Shown: piece after piece, positions 1 to 12,027 of the stretch
Layout: each line of letters begins with the position of its first letter
Position numbering within the stretch: position 1 is the stretch's first letter
NCBI RefSeq assembly: GCF_033958435.1
Contig: NC_134137.1
Location: forward strand, 107,766,501 to 107,830,500
Source of the DNA: Carettochelys insculpta
Taxonomy: Eukaryota > Chordata > Testudines > Carettochelyidae
DNA length: 64,000 nt
Reading direction: 5' to 3'
Position numbers and translations under genes: made by a program
Notes under the pieces: model-generated
What the model saw: only the letters and a program-made list of their open reading frames with translations
What the model was told of the DNA's origin: nothing
Database searches by the model: none

Positions 1-531
1 GCCACACTTCTTCCTCCCACAGCTGGACCCTTGAGAGCCCTGGGGTTGCTCAGAGGAGGGACCCTGGGACTGCTCCCATGCCTGGCTGCTCTCCGTCTCC
101 AGCAGGGGACTGCTGGGGGTCACCCTGAGGCATACAGGGGCACCACCTGTGATGGCTGCTGCCTGCATGCTCTCAGCTTCCTGCCATGGGGTTTCCTGGT
201 CCCTGCGGCTTTAAGAGCTGCTGCACACACAGACCACAGAGCCCTGAAGAGGCTGGGCAGCACGTCTCCACATCCCAGCTGATTGCTGCCATGGCAGACC
301 CTGCTCTTTCGAAGTAGCAGGACGCAGAGCGTCTGCACATGTCCTTTTTCAAAGTTAGATGTTAAAATAGCGCCCTCTTCTTATTTTCTGGTTCGAATAG
401 CGGTTTCGATGTCTGCGGTGCCTAACGTCGATTCCAACTTCAAAGTAGCATGTGACATGTGCAGATGCGACACGCGCTACTCTGATGTGGTGCTGGCTTT
501 TTCGACATAGCAGGCTAGTGTAGACTTGGCT
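1..531. mobile_element. Right part of a DNA transposon related to the foldback MITEs
   Basis: The terminus at about 511-531 reads inward on the opposite strand as GCCAAGTCTACACTAGCC, very close to the ends of the MITEs found further right (GGCTACGTCTACACTAGCC). The interior at 365-510 has the same habit of repeated TTCGAA-like hexamers. The left terminus lies outside the window, so length and target duplication cannot be read. Small ORFs here are not conserved-looking and are probably chance. Confidence 0.45.
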
Positions 532-2661
532 TAATTGATAATTAAAGCATTTAATAGGCATGTGCCAACCATGAATTTACTGACAAAAACAATTGTGCAT
601 TACTATGTCTAAAGTACCTTAGTTTAAGATTTGCTGTAAGTATGTCATGGGTTTGTGGCTGAAGCTTATAAAACTACATCTCTAAAAATCCTTTCGTACA
701 CACATGGTTGCACAATCTAAGTGTTCAACTTTAGCATTTAATGCTTGGATCTTCAGACAGTTTTTTAAAATAAATTCTTCAAACAACCACCCTTATCTAA
801 AACAATTTTTAAGTACTATAGTACAAAAACTTGCTTCTGAAGTCTTCCTGTCCTTTCCATCCATCCCTACCCTCCTCTCACCTCTTTGTTGAAGACAGCC
901 CTGAAACAGACAACATTCCTTTTTATTCTAGATAGCTGGACAAATGAGTTTCCCTTTTACTTCTGACTACTTGAAGAAGTAGTTTTAAGAGAACTTTCCA
1001 TCAGAATCAATACCTAACTAGATATAAAATCCTTTGATATGTCTAAAATCTTTGGAAACATATTTTAAGATAAACATAAAGGGAAATTTCATAAACATGT
1101 CTTCTCATAAAAATCACACAAAATATATTAGTGTTCCCTTTTTCTAAAAGCAATGAACTTTCTTATGAACACACTGAACAGTTCTAACTAATTAATTTAA
1201 AATAATGTCTTTGTTTCAGTGAGTTTAAATATTTGCAATTATAGTTTTATGATGGCTTTAAAGTATATTTAAAACATAAAATTTTCTTAGAAATACTGAT
1301 GAAGAAAATGTAAAACAGAAAAGGACTGTATCATATATTCCATAATATTTAATGATGTATTCAGCAGGAAAACTCACTTGCCCCTCCCACAAATTTTTTG
1401 CACATAAAACTCTGACAAACGTCAAGGTGTATCAAAAAACCTGTGGCTGACATTTTTTCTGCATATGCAGTCTTCACAACCTGGCACGCTCCATTTTCTT
1501 TAGAAAGAAATTTCAGAAGCGTTTTCCCCCAAAACGTCATCTGCTGCATTTAGGGTCAGGGGTTTGGCTGGAATGGGTGAGCAGAGAAAGAAGAGGGAGA
1601 CATTGGGACAGTGGGGAACGGGCAGGGGACGGGATGGAGTATAGGCGGGTGCCACAGGTTGGGGAGCTTGCCTCAACAAGAAGCACCTCACTGCCTATGC
1701 CAGCTGGCAAGGTAGGAGGGAGAGTCAGTCCCAGACAAAACTAAAGGCAAGTTGTCTTCCCTCAGCAGCAGCTCCACACCAGCCCGAGGATCGTGGAGAC
1801 TTGATAGGTTAGCTTTAGAATGTTAAAGATCCTTTTGCCTACAGACTGGGAAGGGTTTAACTCAGGTCAACTACAGAAAGCAGAATCCAATTAAGGGCTC
1901 TCAGAGGATTTAAAAAACCTCTCCTATGGGGAGAAGAAAAAAGTTGCTGTAAGGTTAGGAACAGCAGGGAAATAAGCTTCTCTATGGCGAGAGGCTGTTC
2001 TTCTCATAGCAAAAACATCCAAACCTCAATGTCTCTCCTGGGGAAAGGACAGACACCTTGGGGCCAACAACAGAACAACAGCCTGCCCCAGCAAGGCTAC
2101 GGGGAAAGGTACCCTTCTTTCTTTTTGAGCTTGTGAGACTGTTTCCTCTTTGTTTGACCTTATACTGACCCCTACGCCTACCCTGAAAATATGACTAAAG
2201 GACTTCGAAAGAGAAAGGCAAACACTGCTCAGAGTGGGGCTAATTTGCCTCAGAACTGCCACAACCAGACAGGGAAGGGCGAAGTATGGTGAAAGAAAAA
2301 AGGTGCTGTGCCATACACTATTTTCTAAATTTGGATTTTTAGGAAAAGACCACACAAAACAAGTGAAAGCAACCATCATAACGCACTGTTGCAATAAAAG
2401 TGAGGCAATACAAAATTAAAGATCAATAAATTTCATCTGGCTCACTGTAAGTTATGTGCTGTGTTATGTATACCCCGGGTCCAATTTTGTATATGAACAA
2501 AATTTTGTGGTAAGACCTCTGACTGATATGATGAACCACTGCACAGGAATTGCAGTGATTTCATAAAATTGATTGAATATTAATAAAACCCCTCCAAGTT
2601 TACATTTTCTCTGAGCATTTAAGTCTGTTGTGAGAGCATTTTAAAAATCTGGTGTCAGTGT
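532..2661. other. Intergenic sequence, no gene seen
   Basis: Mostly AT-rich sequence without a convincing coding frame or recognisable repeat. A moderately GC-richer patch at about 1560-1740 and short ORFs at 2026-2420 show no domain or splice context. Confidence 0.5.
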
Positions 2662-2697
2662 CCATTCATTCATTCATCATTCATTTCATTCATTCAT
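2662..2697. repeat. (ATTC)n microsatellite
   Basis: A run of about nine imperfect CATT/ATTC tetramers, with one slipped unit in the middle. Confidence 0.85.
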
Positions 2698-3066
2698 CTG
2701 TCTACTGGAAATTGGTGGGAAGTCAGCAGCAGGTAGAAGCTGGGGGTAGAAGACTCACCAATCATAAATCAAAAGGCTTCAGATATGCTGTGAGGTGCGT
2801 TTAGACAACTCTTGTTTAAGTTTATGTTTCAGGTTGATTATTTTTCACTTTGAAGAGGAGGCCAACCTGAAGTTTCACCATCCCTGATCTAGATGCTTGG
2901 GAAATTCTTTCTCAAGGCTCGACTGTTAAACTTTTTTGGAGCAGATACACAGTTTGTATCTGCGTATGCATCTGTATCTGCAAAAATGAACTGCAGATAT
3001 CCACACTGACTATATGTTGAACAAGAAAAATAGGAACAGAAAATAGTATGTACATTCAACATGACA

Positions 3067-4199
3067 AAATGAATGCTTTAGGACTCCTAACTTTTGTATT
3101 TCCTGATTTTTATTTTTTTAACTGTGCAATGTTAATCACAAAACTGTAAGGCAGAAAAAAACTTCAGGATATCATTTAGCTCATGTATGCTGTCCCTGGC
3201 AGGGGTTTATCTAATCTGTCCTGAAAAAAACTCCAGTGAAAGGGATTCTACAGTCTGTCTTGCTACCTGTTCCAGTGCTTATCCATAATTACAATGGGAA
3301 TGTGTCTCCTAATATCTAACCCAAATCTCCCTTGATGCAGACTAAGACCATTACCTCTTGTTGCATCTTTAGTGGACATAAAAATCAACATTCTCTTTAT
3401 AACAGCCTTAAACATATTTGAAGACTGGTTTCAGGTTACCTCTGAGTCATCTTTTCTCAGGACTAAACATGCCCCTTTTAAAAAACTTCCTCATAGCTCA
3501 GGTTTTCAAAACCTTTCATCACTTTTGCTGCTCTCCTTTGGACTCCCTCTGATTTGTCTTCCACTTCCTTATTTGTGGCATTCAAAACTGGACACAGTAC
3601 GTATCTGCGGTCTTGCCAGTTCCAAGTACATTATAATAATTGACTTGTGTCTTACATGTGATATTCCTATTAATATAGTCCAGAATTATATTTTACTTTT
3701 TTCACAGTTGTGTTACATTGTTGGCTCATAGTCAACTTATTATCTGCTATAACCCCTAACTCCTTTCCAGAAAAAATGGCTGCCTAATCATTCGTTACCC
3801 ACTTTGTATTTGTGCAATTGTTTGGTTTCTCCATGTGCAGCACTTTACACTTGTCTTTATTGAATTTAGTAGTTTTCTGATCAATTTATCAAGGTTATTT
3901 TGAATTCTATTCCTTTTTTCCAAAGTGCTTGCAATCCCTTCCCATGTGGGGTCATCAGCAAATTTCATTTGTGTATTTTTCACTCCAACTCCAAGTATTA
4001 AAATACTGAATGCAATAGATTACACTTGATAAATCCTCCCAGTAGGACTGTGAACTACTCTGAGTATGGTTGGCCACTCAGTTAGGAATCCATCCTCTAG
4101 TAAATTCATGGGGACCTCATTTCCCTAATTTATGTATGAGAATGTCATATTGGGATTTCAAAAGCTTTACTAAAATCAAGATGTGTTGTGTCTAGTGCT
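3067..4199 (-). mobile_element. Old CR1 LINE, 3' part (copy 1)
   Basis: Read on the minus strand this carries a decayed CR1 ORF2 end. A fragment at 3795-3983 keeps a FADD-like block (KFADDPTWEG) followed by IQNNLDKL, as in the younger CR1 copies at 23.8 kb and 27.2 kb. Downstream on the minus strand come the conserved CR1 C-terminal region and 3' UTR. The copy is full of frameshifts and stops and is clearly ancient. Its 3' tail at about 3067-3140 recurs at 4201-4255, which shows a second copy lies directly beside it. Confidence 0.7.
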
Positions 4200-5225
4200 T
4201 GATGGATGTTTTAGGATTCTTAACTTCTTTCATTTCCTGCTTTCGATTTTTAACTGTGTGTAACAAAGCAAGGCAGGGCCCCCATTTGGTTTTGCCCCTG
4301 CTCTGCTCCAAAAAATCACTCAGACCTTCTGGCGTAGCAGGCTCTGGAGCAGTTCATTTTCACAGTACACACCTACCACACCTCATTAGGGGTTCCAGCC
4401 TAACAGGCTACTCTTTCTTGCAGCCAGACAGGGAGAGCAGCTCATTTCATTCCAACTTCCGGCTGCTATCCCCTTTTGCTTCCTTCCTCTGATCCTGTAT
4501 AGAATGCCTGGCCAATCAGGCTGGTAGGTGTCCCACCTCTGCCAATTAGGCTCAGTTTCCTCTAGTTAGCACCAGTTCACCTCCTTTAACTGGAGCTGGA
4601 GTGACAGTTGCTCAGCAGTTCCTGTTCACCACCTTGTCACCATATAACATTAATCATGGAACTTCATGACTGAAAGGAGTGTGAGGAGGTTATCTGTCAT
4701 ATCTACACCATCCCTGGCAGGTGTTTATCTAAGCTATTCATAAAATCCTCCAGGGACAGGGATTCCACAACCTCCCTTGGTAACTGTTCCTGTGTTTAAC
4801 TACCTTTATAGCTAACGAAGTTTTTCCTAATATCTAACCTCAATTTCCCTACCTGAAGTTTAATCCCATTACTTCTCTTAAGCTCCCATCCAGGAGATCA
4901 GTAACCTGTCAGAGAAGGAAATTAGGTTGATCTGACATGACTTGTTCTTGACTAATCCATGATGCCACTTGTCACAAATTACTTGTCACTGTATTGTCTT
5001 CTAAATGTTATGCTTTATTATAGGTTTTTTGCATTTAGTTTAATTAGGTCTTTTTAAATGTTCTAGAGAAAACAGAAACCCCATGACTGTTCATTTGCTA
5101 GAGACACTTGTACCTCTCTTCTAAATCCCATAGGAACAATTCTATTAAGCACACCCTCCATAAAGTATACCATTTATCTATGACCTCTTCAAGAGGATTG
5201 TTAACTTTTAAAAAAACTGAAACAA
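4200..5225 (-). mobile_element. Old CR1 LINE 3' end (copy 2), interrupted
   Basis: The 4201-4255 segment matches the tail of copy 1 at 3067-3130. The match stops and resumes at about 4627, where the aligned tail continues (TAACATTAATC) and leads into the same CR1 3' consensus (CCATCCCTGGCAGGTGTTTA, around 4708-4727). The roughly 370 bp between are a later insertion, annotated separately. The right limit is approximate. Confidence 0.6.
4256..4626. mobile_element. Unidentified insertion in a CR1 tail, possibly a solo LTR
   Basis: Found by comparing two copies of the same CR1 tail: copy 1 is continuous here and copy 2 is split. The insert begins TGTAACAAAGCAAGG and ends near TTGTCACCATA. It contains two CCAAT-type boxes (GGCCAATCAGG and GCCAATTAGG) and no ORF. 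The size and CCAAT boxes suit an LTR, but the ends and target duplication are not clean; TAAC on both sides is a weak candidate. Family unknown. Confidence 0.4.
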
Positions 5226-7200
5226 ATTTTTATATATATATCCAATCACGCCATGTGATACAGGCCTCTGGTGCAATGCTGAACGACCTCAGTATCCACT
5301 GAAGATTATGGAAATGACTGTCTCGGTAAACTTAACGATCAAATAGCCATGTGAGAATTACAGACAGAAAAAAATAATCTCCTACTGCTTCACCCTCGAA
5401 ATGAAAAGAAAAACCACTAATAGCACACAATAATAATGGTTTCCTAAACCATATAACACTTTGGATCTGTTGGAACTATGACTATGCAAACAAGGGGAGA
5501 ATGAGAACTGTAATCCCATTTTCCAAGTAGGAACTACAATTGAATAGCTTTATACAATTAATATCTGAAAACCTGTAGCATTGCAAGGATGTGGCTTCTG
5601 GGCCGTGTAATTCACGATCTCCCTCATACAACCAATGAAATTATCGCATGTAAATTAGCTGTAGATGATTGGTTGACTTACCTATGATAGTCTAGGGCTG
5701 TTGGCATGCCATACTGGAACTGTTCTTTTCATCGATATACTTTGTGTCACTTACTCACAGGTCATGCCCACATGTGGCCTGCACAGTCCCCTGGAGAACT
5801 GCCTTCAATGTGCCAGCCCTTCTTGGGGATCCACTCTTTCTCAAGGGGGTAAAGCCCTTCCTCTTCCTGGCACTATACCTCTCTGAGCCTTTTTCTCACC
5901 AGGGGCCCACATCAGGAAGCCCACTTGCTCTGGATCTCTAAGGCTGGCATTCCCAGAGGGAATAATACCATCCTGTTCTCTAGGCTGGAGCAACTCTCAG
6001 CCTGCATAAAATGGGAGGGTTTATTGATCATATGAACACAGCACAGGAATCTCAGGATTCCTGGCTTTCCTCAGCAAAGGATGTCCAAGTCTCCCCTGCA
6101 TCCAGGTGGGATCTGTCTGCTCCCTCTTCCCAGTCCAGAATGCCCGTCCTTCCGACCAAGCCTTGGATATCCTTCCGCAACAGCATTTCCCCTGTCCTTG
6201 GTGTTCTGCCCAGGTAAACAGAGCTATCAGGACCCCTTTCTTCTCTGACTTTCATCTGTTTTTGTTCCTTTCTGGCTGGAATCAGCTGGTTGGGTCACCA
6301 TTCTCCTCTCTTTGCAGCCCATTGTTCTCCCACTGGCCAGAACTGGTTGTGCTGTCCAAGCTGGGTCTCCCAGTCACCAGTCACAGGGCTCTCCATTTTT
6401 CAGGCCACTGGCCAGAGTCCCTAGGTCTGTGCTGGCTCCTGTAGCAACAAACTCCCTCTCTGCTCACCTCGTTAAACCAGTAACATCCAGAACAGTGAGT
6501 CCCACCCGCTCTGCATGCAATGCAACCCCCTGGAAAATCCAACAAAACTCCCACTTGGTCACACTTGGTAAAATCAAAATGGTTGAAAACTTGAAAATCG
6601 GATGGTAATAGAGATGACTGAATGTGGTAATATTCTAACCAAACAGATTTGTCAGTCATGCTTGTAGCTGTTTTCATTGCATCACGCTGGCATTCTAGGC
6701 TACAGGTGATAATCCTGGCATCTTCTTTTATCAATGAAGGGGGAGAAGAACCAAAGGTGAGCTTTCATGGAAAGTTATGCTGTATACAATTAGCTATTAG
6801 AACAACCAAACACTTACAAAATACAGGAAGAAGATCTCAAAAATCTAGCAGATACAAATGTAATTTTTAATATACACCAAAGACTAAACTGTACCATTAT
6901 TTGCTTTGGTTTTCTAATAGCTGCCATTGGTAATTTGGCGGCTAGATCAGGAGGGTACCAATGGGAATAAATTTAGATTGCTAGTCTCTGATCCCTAACG
7001 AGAAGTTGGAGTTGCTCTCTTTTTAGCTAAACAGTATAGATTAGACAAGTATGTTATGTCTAGTGGTTTGCCCAGTTTTACAACAGGCTAGTGAAGTCAG
7101 TAAAAATTAAGATTTCATACAACGATTTGTTTATATTGTGCTACATACTATACACTGCAATGTACAGTCAGTACAATAAATTCCAATTGATTTGTTTTAT
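5226..7200. other. Intergenic sequence with a pyrimidine-rich block
   Basis: Mostly unremarkable AT-rich DNA with a short (TA)n at about 5233. The block at 5700-6560 is richer in C and T than its surroundings and has several overlapping short ORFs, but no domain, splice structure or recognisable repeat. It may be an old retroelement fragment; nothing proves it. Confidence 0.4.
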
Positions 7201-7203
7201 TAT

Positions 7204-7573
7204 GGCCATGTCTACACTTGGGCAAAACTTCGAAATGGCCATGCTAATGGCCAAATTGGAGAATACTAATGAGGCACTGAAATGAATATTCAGCGCCTCA
7301 TTAGCTTCCCGCCAGCTGTGGCCACGCTTCACTTGTGTGCAGCTCGTCTACACGGAGATCCTTTTTGAAAGGAAATAACAGGATTTTGATGTTTGCAGGG
7401 TCGGACCCCCATATAGACAAGCCATGCACGAGCAAAATGCAGCATTTTCGAAGAGCCGCGGCTGGCGGCATGCAAATGAGGCGCTGAATATTCATTTCAG
7501 TACCTCATTAGTATTCTCCTATTTGGCCATTAGCATGGCCATTTCGAAGTTTTGCCCAAGTGTAGACGTAGCC
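7204..7573. mobile_element. Foldback MITE 1 (3-bp TSD TAT)
   Basis: A non-coding element with long inverted repeats. It starts GGCCATGTCTACACTTGGGC and ends in the near-complement GCCCAAGTGTAGACGTAGCC. Inside are inverted blocks CTTCGAAATGGCCATGCTAATGG and the A/T-rich AATACTAATGAGGCACTGAA near both ends. It is flanked by TAT at 7201-7203 and 7574-7576. No transposase ORF is present, so it depended on an autonomous relative. Confidence 0.85.
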
Positions 7574-8080
7574 TATATAGCAAATATGACTAAATAAGCA
7601 AAGTTTTAGTAACAGTGTGTGGTGGCACTTCTGTATCTTATGTCTGATTTTGATTGCTCTACTAAGTAAGTCATTTAAGTAGTTTTGGGGAATATAAGAA
7701 AAAGACTCCAGAAAGGGATAAAGTATTCTGGGGATCATACAGTGGTCTAATCATTAAAAAATAGTGGTCCACTACAACAATGCACATACTGACAGGCTGC
7801 TGGATCATTTTGCACACAGATTAAGCAAGATCAAGAGTGCTCTTCATCAGTATTTGCCACTTAAAAATACATTGAAATTCCATTAGATCCACAACAAAAG
7901 ATATTGCACGTGCAGCGTCATCAAAGCTTTTAACTACGTGGCCACTTGTTTTTCAGAACATATTGCTTTAGGTGGAAATATGAGTCTCTTTATTCTCTAG
8001 AACTGCAGCGGCAGAATATAGGTATTCCCCAATAAACTTGAAACCAAGCCCATAACCATGTATGCAGAAAATCACATTAA

Positions 8081-8537
8081 GGCTGTGCCTACACTTACCA
8101 AAACTCTGAAATGGCCATGCTAGTGGCCAGACTGAAGAATACTAATGAAGCGCTGAAATTAACATTCACTGCCTCATTGGCATGCCGCTGGCCGCAGCAC
8201 TTCAAAATTGCCACGTCTCACTCCTGCGCAGCTCGTCTACACAGGGATCCTTTCGAAAAGGACCCTCCCGTGTAGACGAGCTGTACAGGAGCAAAATGCG
8301 GCAATTTCAAAGTGCCATGGCTGGTGGCATGCTAATGAGGTGCTGAAATAAAGGGAAGAAGGATTCTTTTGAAGACGGTTTTACTTTCAAAACAGCAGCA
8401 TCTACACTGGCTTTCTTCTTTCGAAGGAAGCTCTTTTGAAATTGGAATATGCAAATGAGGTAAAATATGCAAATTTATGCCTCATTTGCATTTTCAATTT
8501 GCCTCATTCAAAAGAGGAATGCAAGTGTAGAAGCACC
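8081..8537. mobile_element. Composite foldback element made of two MITE types
   Basis: The left 270 bp match the TTCGAA-type MITE family: GGCTGTGCCTACACTTACC, GAAATGGCCATGCTAGTGG and inverted CTCGTCTACAC blocks around 8240-8290. From about 8355 the sequence switches to another foldback unit with GCATCTACACTGGC and a small palindrome of AATATGCAAATGAGG with GCCTCATTTGCATTTT, ending GCAAGTGTAGAAGCACC. The ends are not flanked by a matching duplication, so this may be a chimera or a nested, decayed pair. Confidence 0.6.
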
Positions 8538-8544
8538 CTCTCAG

Positions 8545-11260
8545 ACATGTCCTTGAGCCATTATGTTGTTCCCTGTGTTTTGATTCCTAGTATATCAGTT
8601 GCATATCTGGAGAGTCTAGAAAGACTTCTATAACTTTTCAGCAATAATGGAACACTTAAAAATATGTTTTGTAATAAAAAATGATGATAGATTTGTAACT
8701 TATGGTGCAAAACAGTACATGTCTCACATTTCAGTCATTTCTCACTTCAAGCTGAACCCACCAATTTTAATCTGATGACAAATCTTTGTAGTGTGAAAGT
8801 GTCACTCCGTTCTGGGGGAGGCAGAGAGAGAAAGAGCTTGGAAATGGCAGATTTGGATGTCAAGTCTGATGTGTTCTAAGTGCTGTTTAAATTCCCATAC
8901 AATTCACTATCCTTATTATTAACTACAACCATGAATTCCAAACATAGGAGACAGGAAGAAGTGATGAACATTCTCCCCCTCTTTTTAAAATGAGGTAGCA
9001 GAGAATTTATTGTACTGCCCTGCAGACACAAAGCCGAATCTCTAACGTGACAAATCCAATGTTTTCCACTGCTGTACACATTAATCACTATAGGCATTTC
9101 TACACTACAAGGTCAAGTTGACTTGATTGCTGGAGTAATTATGTCAATCAGGCATGGATCACTGTGCCCTTTGAGTGCATCCACCTTAGCAGCACTTGCA
9201 CCAGTGCACAGAGCAGTGCAGGGTGGGTAACTATCCCACAATGCAGCCCAGGGTTTGGGGGGTTGGGTTTGGGAAGGGTCCACAAATGACCAAAACGTTG
9301 TCACAAGGGGAGGGATGGGAGTGAGAAAATGGCTTTGACTTCTCTTGATGCAGTTTTCTCCCTGTTTTCTTCCCCCCAATTCCAATAGCAAACATCTCAT
9401 CTTTTTCACATTTTTTCCCAATGGCTGGCTTAACCACATGTATGCCATAGGCCAAGAAGCATGGCACTGCTCAGCTGTGTGCAGGCCCACTTATGAGGAG
9501 AATATGGTGGGGGGAGAAGGGGCAACGGCATTGGTGCCCAGAGATTCAAAGTGGACCAGCACTCATGGCCCCTGGCAATGCTACTGCAGCAGTCACAGTG
9601 GCTGAAGCCCTGGGCCCCTTTGAGTTGCTGCTGGAGTGCCACTCCATGTGGCTTTAAAGGCTGGGGGAAGAAGGAAAGAGTCTGGATGGTGCTAAGGGCT
9701 TATTGCCCTTGGCCCCACTCCTTTTGGGGGCATGGACCTGCCCCCCGCCACCTTGCCCTATGGCTTATGGTGGCTGTGCATTTGTGTTGTGAGCATTACA
9801 AACAGCTTGTGCCTTATCCTGCAGCATTTCCAGACCTGTGGTGGGAGCTGCCAGACAGAACACTGAGATGTTCTTCAAGGAGTCCACTTACAAGCCAAAG
9901 TATGAAACGATTCCTGGTTGCTGCTGGCAGTCATGCAGCAGCTGATCAGGACGGAGCACTGTTTGGGAGCCCAAGAAACAAGCCTGGATGGGTGAGATTT
10001 CATCATTATACAGTTATGGGATGATGAGTTGTAGCTGCAGAACTTTCAAATGCAGCCCTGAAGAGCAGCAAAACTAAAATGAGATTTGCTCGGACAGAGG
10101 AGAAGTGAGTAGAGATGGCTGTGTGGAAGCTTGCTGTGTGGATACTTCCCAGTGGTGTTGGAGGTGCTGCTGTATCGCACATGGTGTTTCACTGACATCA
10201 GTGTGGGATGAGATGGATGCCAGCCAGTGAGTGCTGTCTGCCTCAGAGGCAGCCTGTGTCCTTTCAATCTGTGCAGTCTTTGAGAGGCAAGATCACAATC
10301 ACAGCTTATCTTAGGACCATCACACCTGATCTGAGTTCCTCCTGTGAACCACCCTTTACCACAGTAGAAAGTCCACACTGCATAGGGAATCGAGGCAGAC
10401 CAGAAAGACATGCCAGACCATCTATGTTCCAGTGTTCATCCTTCTGAAAGTAATGTTAATGTTACATCCATAGTCTGCTAAGGGAATTAGTGGTGCCTGG
10501 ACTTCGAGCCTTTGTAAGCAAACTTCTGAGCTGTTTATAATCTTTTGCTGCTGGCTGTTTGTTCTTTGTGTTAATAAACTCTTCTCTGGTTCTGCCTTTA
10601 ACACTGGTAAGCAATTATTTAACTGTGTCCAAAGATCCTAATCTGGGAAATACAACTTAGGCTACAGCAAAGCACGCAAATTTAAACTTCTCCTGGCTGT
10701 ATTCCATTTCTGGATGTCCATGAGAGACTACACAGCATTTCAGGAAGTGAGTGATGTTCCATCCAACTGAGAGGTTCTGTTGTTCTTGCTTACCCTGGAG
10801 GGATGTTCTCGCAGCTCTTGTTTTGAATGGTAATAAAATGTCATGTCATACAGCCAAGAATTTACTGAGGCAGGTCACACCCTCTCATACATTTCAAGAG
10901 GGCTGGTAAAGTGAGGAGGGGATGTAGCAGTACACTTCTCCATCTGACTCCCAGGCATGCACAGCTCCCTTTCTCCCTGACTGGGGAGATATACTAAAGC
11001 TTTATAAATATAATTAGGAAACTAATGAACAAACCTATGTTTAGTGACACTAAAGATTGTAGCAGGGCACAATGCCTCAATGTAGAATGCTACAAGTACA
11101 AACATCAGAACTTAAGGGGAAAGACTTTTGCACACTTTTCTTCCCCCATGTTTCCCACAACACTAGATAAAATACCTTACAGGGCTCCACAATGCTTTCA
11201 TCTCCAACAGATACTTAAGAACAATATCTACCACAACTTCAGCAAACATTGACTTCCTAC
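8545..11260. other. Intergenic sequence, possible old transposon at 9088-10660
   Basis: At 9091 a MITE-like end (GGCATTTCTACACTACAAGG) opens a GC-richer stretch running to about 10450, with several short ORFs in different frames but no recognisable transposase. A matching right end was not found. The remainder is plain AT-rich DNA. Confidence 0.35.
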
Positions 11261-11263
11261 TCT

Positions 11264-11380
11264 CAGAGGGGTAGCAGTGTTAGTCTGTAGCTCCACAAAT
11301 AACATGCAGCCTTGTGGCACTTACACTAACGAATTTATTCGGTCATGAGCTTTTATAGGCAAAACGAACCCTTTAGAGGA
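11264..11380 (-). mobile_element. Penelope-like element 3' end fragment (family A)
   Basis: Starts AGAGGGGTAGCAGTGTTAG and continues with GCCTTGTGGCACTTACACTAA and TCATGAGCTTTTATAGG. This is the reverse complement of the terminal ~120 bp of the family A Penelope-like copy at 17183-18240. Only the 3' end is present. Confidence 0.65.
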
Positions 11381-11603
11381 GAATGGACATTGACCTCCTA
11401 GTAAGGCAAAATAGTCTCCAAATGTATGGAATGAGTTTCAGTCAGATGTACTGATCTCTCAAGATAACTGACGTGAGACCACAGTTAAGATTTTGCATTA
11501 GTATTTTAGTCTGAACACCAATCGCAGAAACAATTAAATCTCCCTTTGGTTTCTGCAAGAGAATGGTATCACAACTCAGACGTGGTAACAACTATATTTC
11601 CTT

Positions 11604-12024
11604 GGCTACGTCTATACTAGCCAAAAACTTCGAAATGGCCATGCAAATGACCATTTCGAAATTTATTAATGAAGCACTGAAATGCATATTCAGCGCCTCA
11701 TTAGCATGCGGGCAGTTGTGGCACTTCGAAATTGACGCGGCTCGTCCAGATGGGGCTCCTTTTCGAAAGGACCCTGGCTACTTCGAAGTCCCCTTATTCC
11801 TATGAGCAGATGGGAGTAAGGGGACTTTGAAGTGGCCAGGGTCCTTTAGAAAAGCAGCCCTGTCTGGATGAGATGCGCGGCGGCGAGCCGTGTCAATTTC
11901 GAAGTGCTGCGGCCGCCCGCATGCTAATGAGGTGCTGAATATGTATTTCAGCGCTTCATTAGTAAACTTCGAAATGGCCATTTGCATGGACATTTCGAAG
12001 TTTTTGGCTAGTGTAGACAAGGAG
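11604..12024. mobile_element. Foldback MITE 2 (3-bp TSD CTT)
   Basis: Starts GGCTACGTCTATACTAGCC, followed by AAAAACTTCGAAATGGCCAT. The right half is an inverted copy ending GGCTAGTGTAGACAAGGAG. The two arms meet near 11800 at a TTCGAAGTCCCCTTATTCC palindrome. CTT flanks it at 11601-11603 and 12025-12027. It has no transposase. Short ORFs on both strands are mirror images of each other and are artefacts of the foldback. Confidence 0.88.
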
Positions 12025-12027
12025 CTT

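Noticed and set aside
5701..6734. A cluster of short ORFs as a possible gene
   Set aside because: Overlapping frames on both strands, no conserved motif and no consistent splice sites.
11563..12020. Mirrored ORFs with a shared protein segment on both strands, as if two related genes
   Set aside because: They are the two arms of a foldback MITE read in opposite directions; the same peptide recurs at 17445-18036 and 22193-23055 for the same reason.
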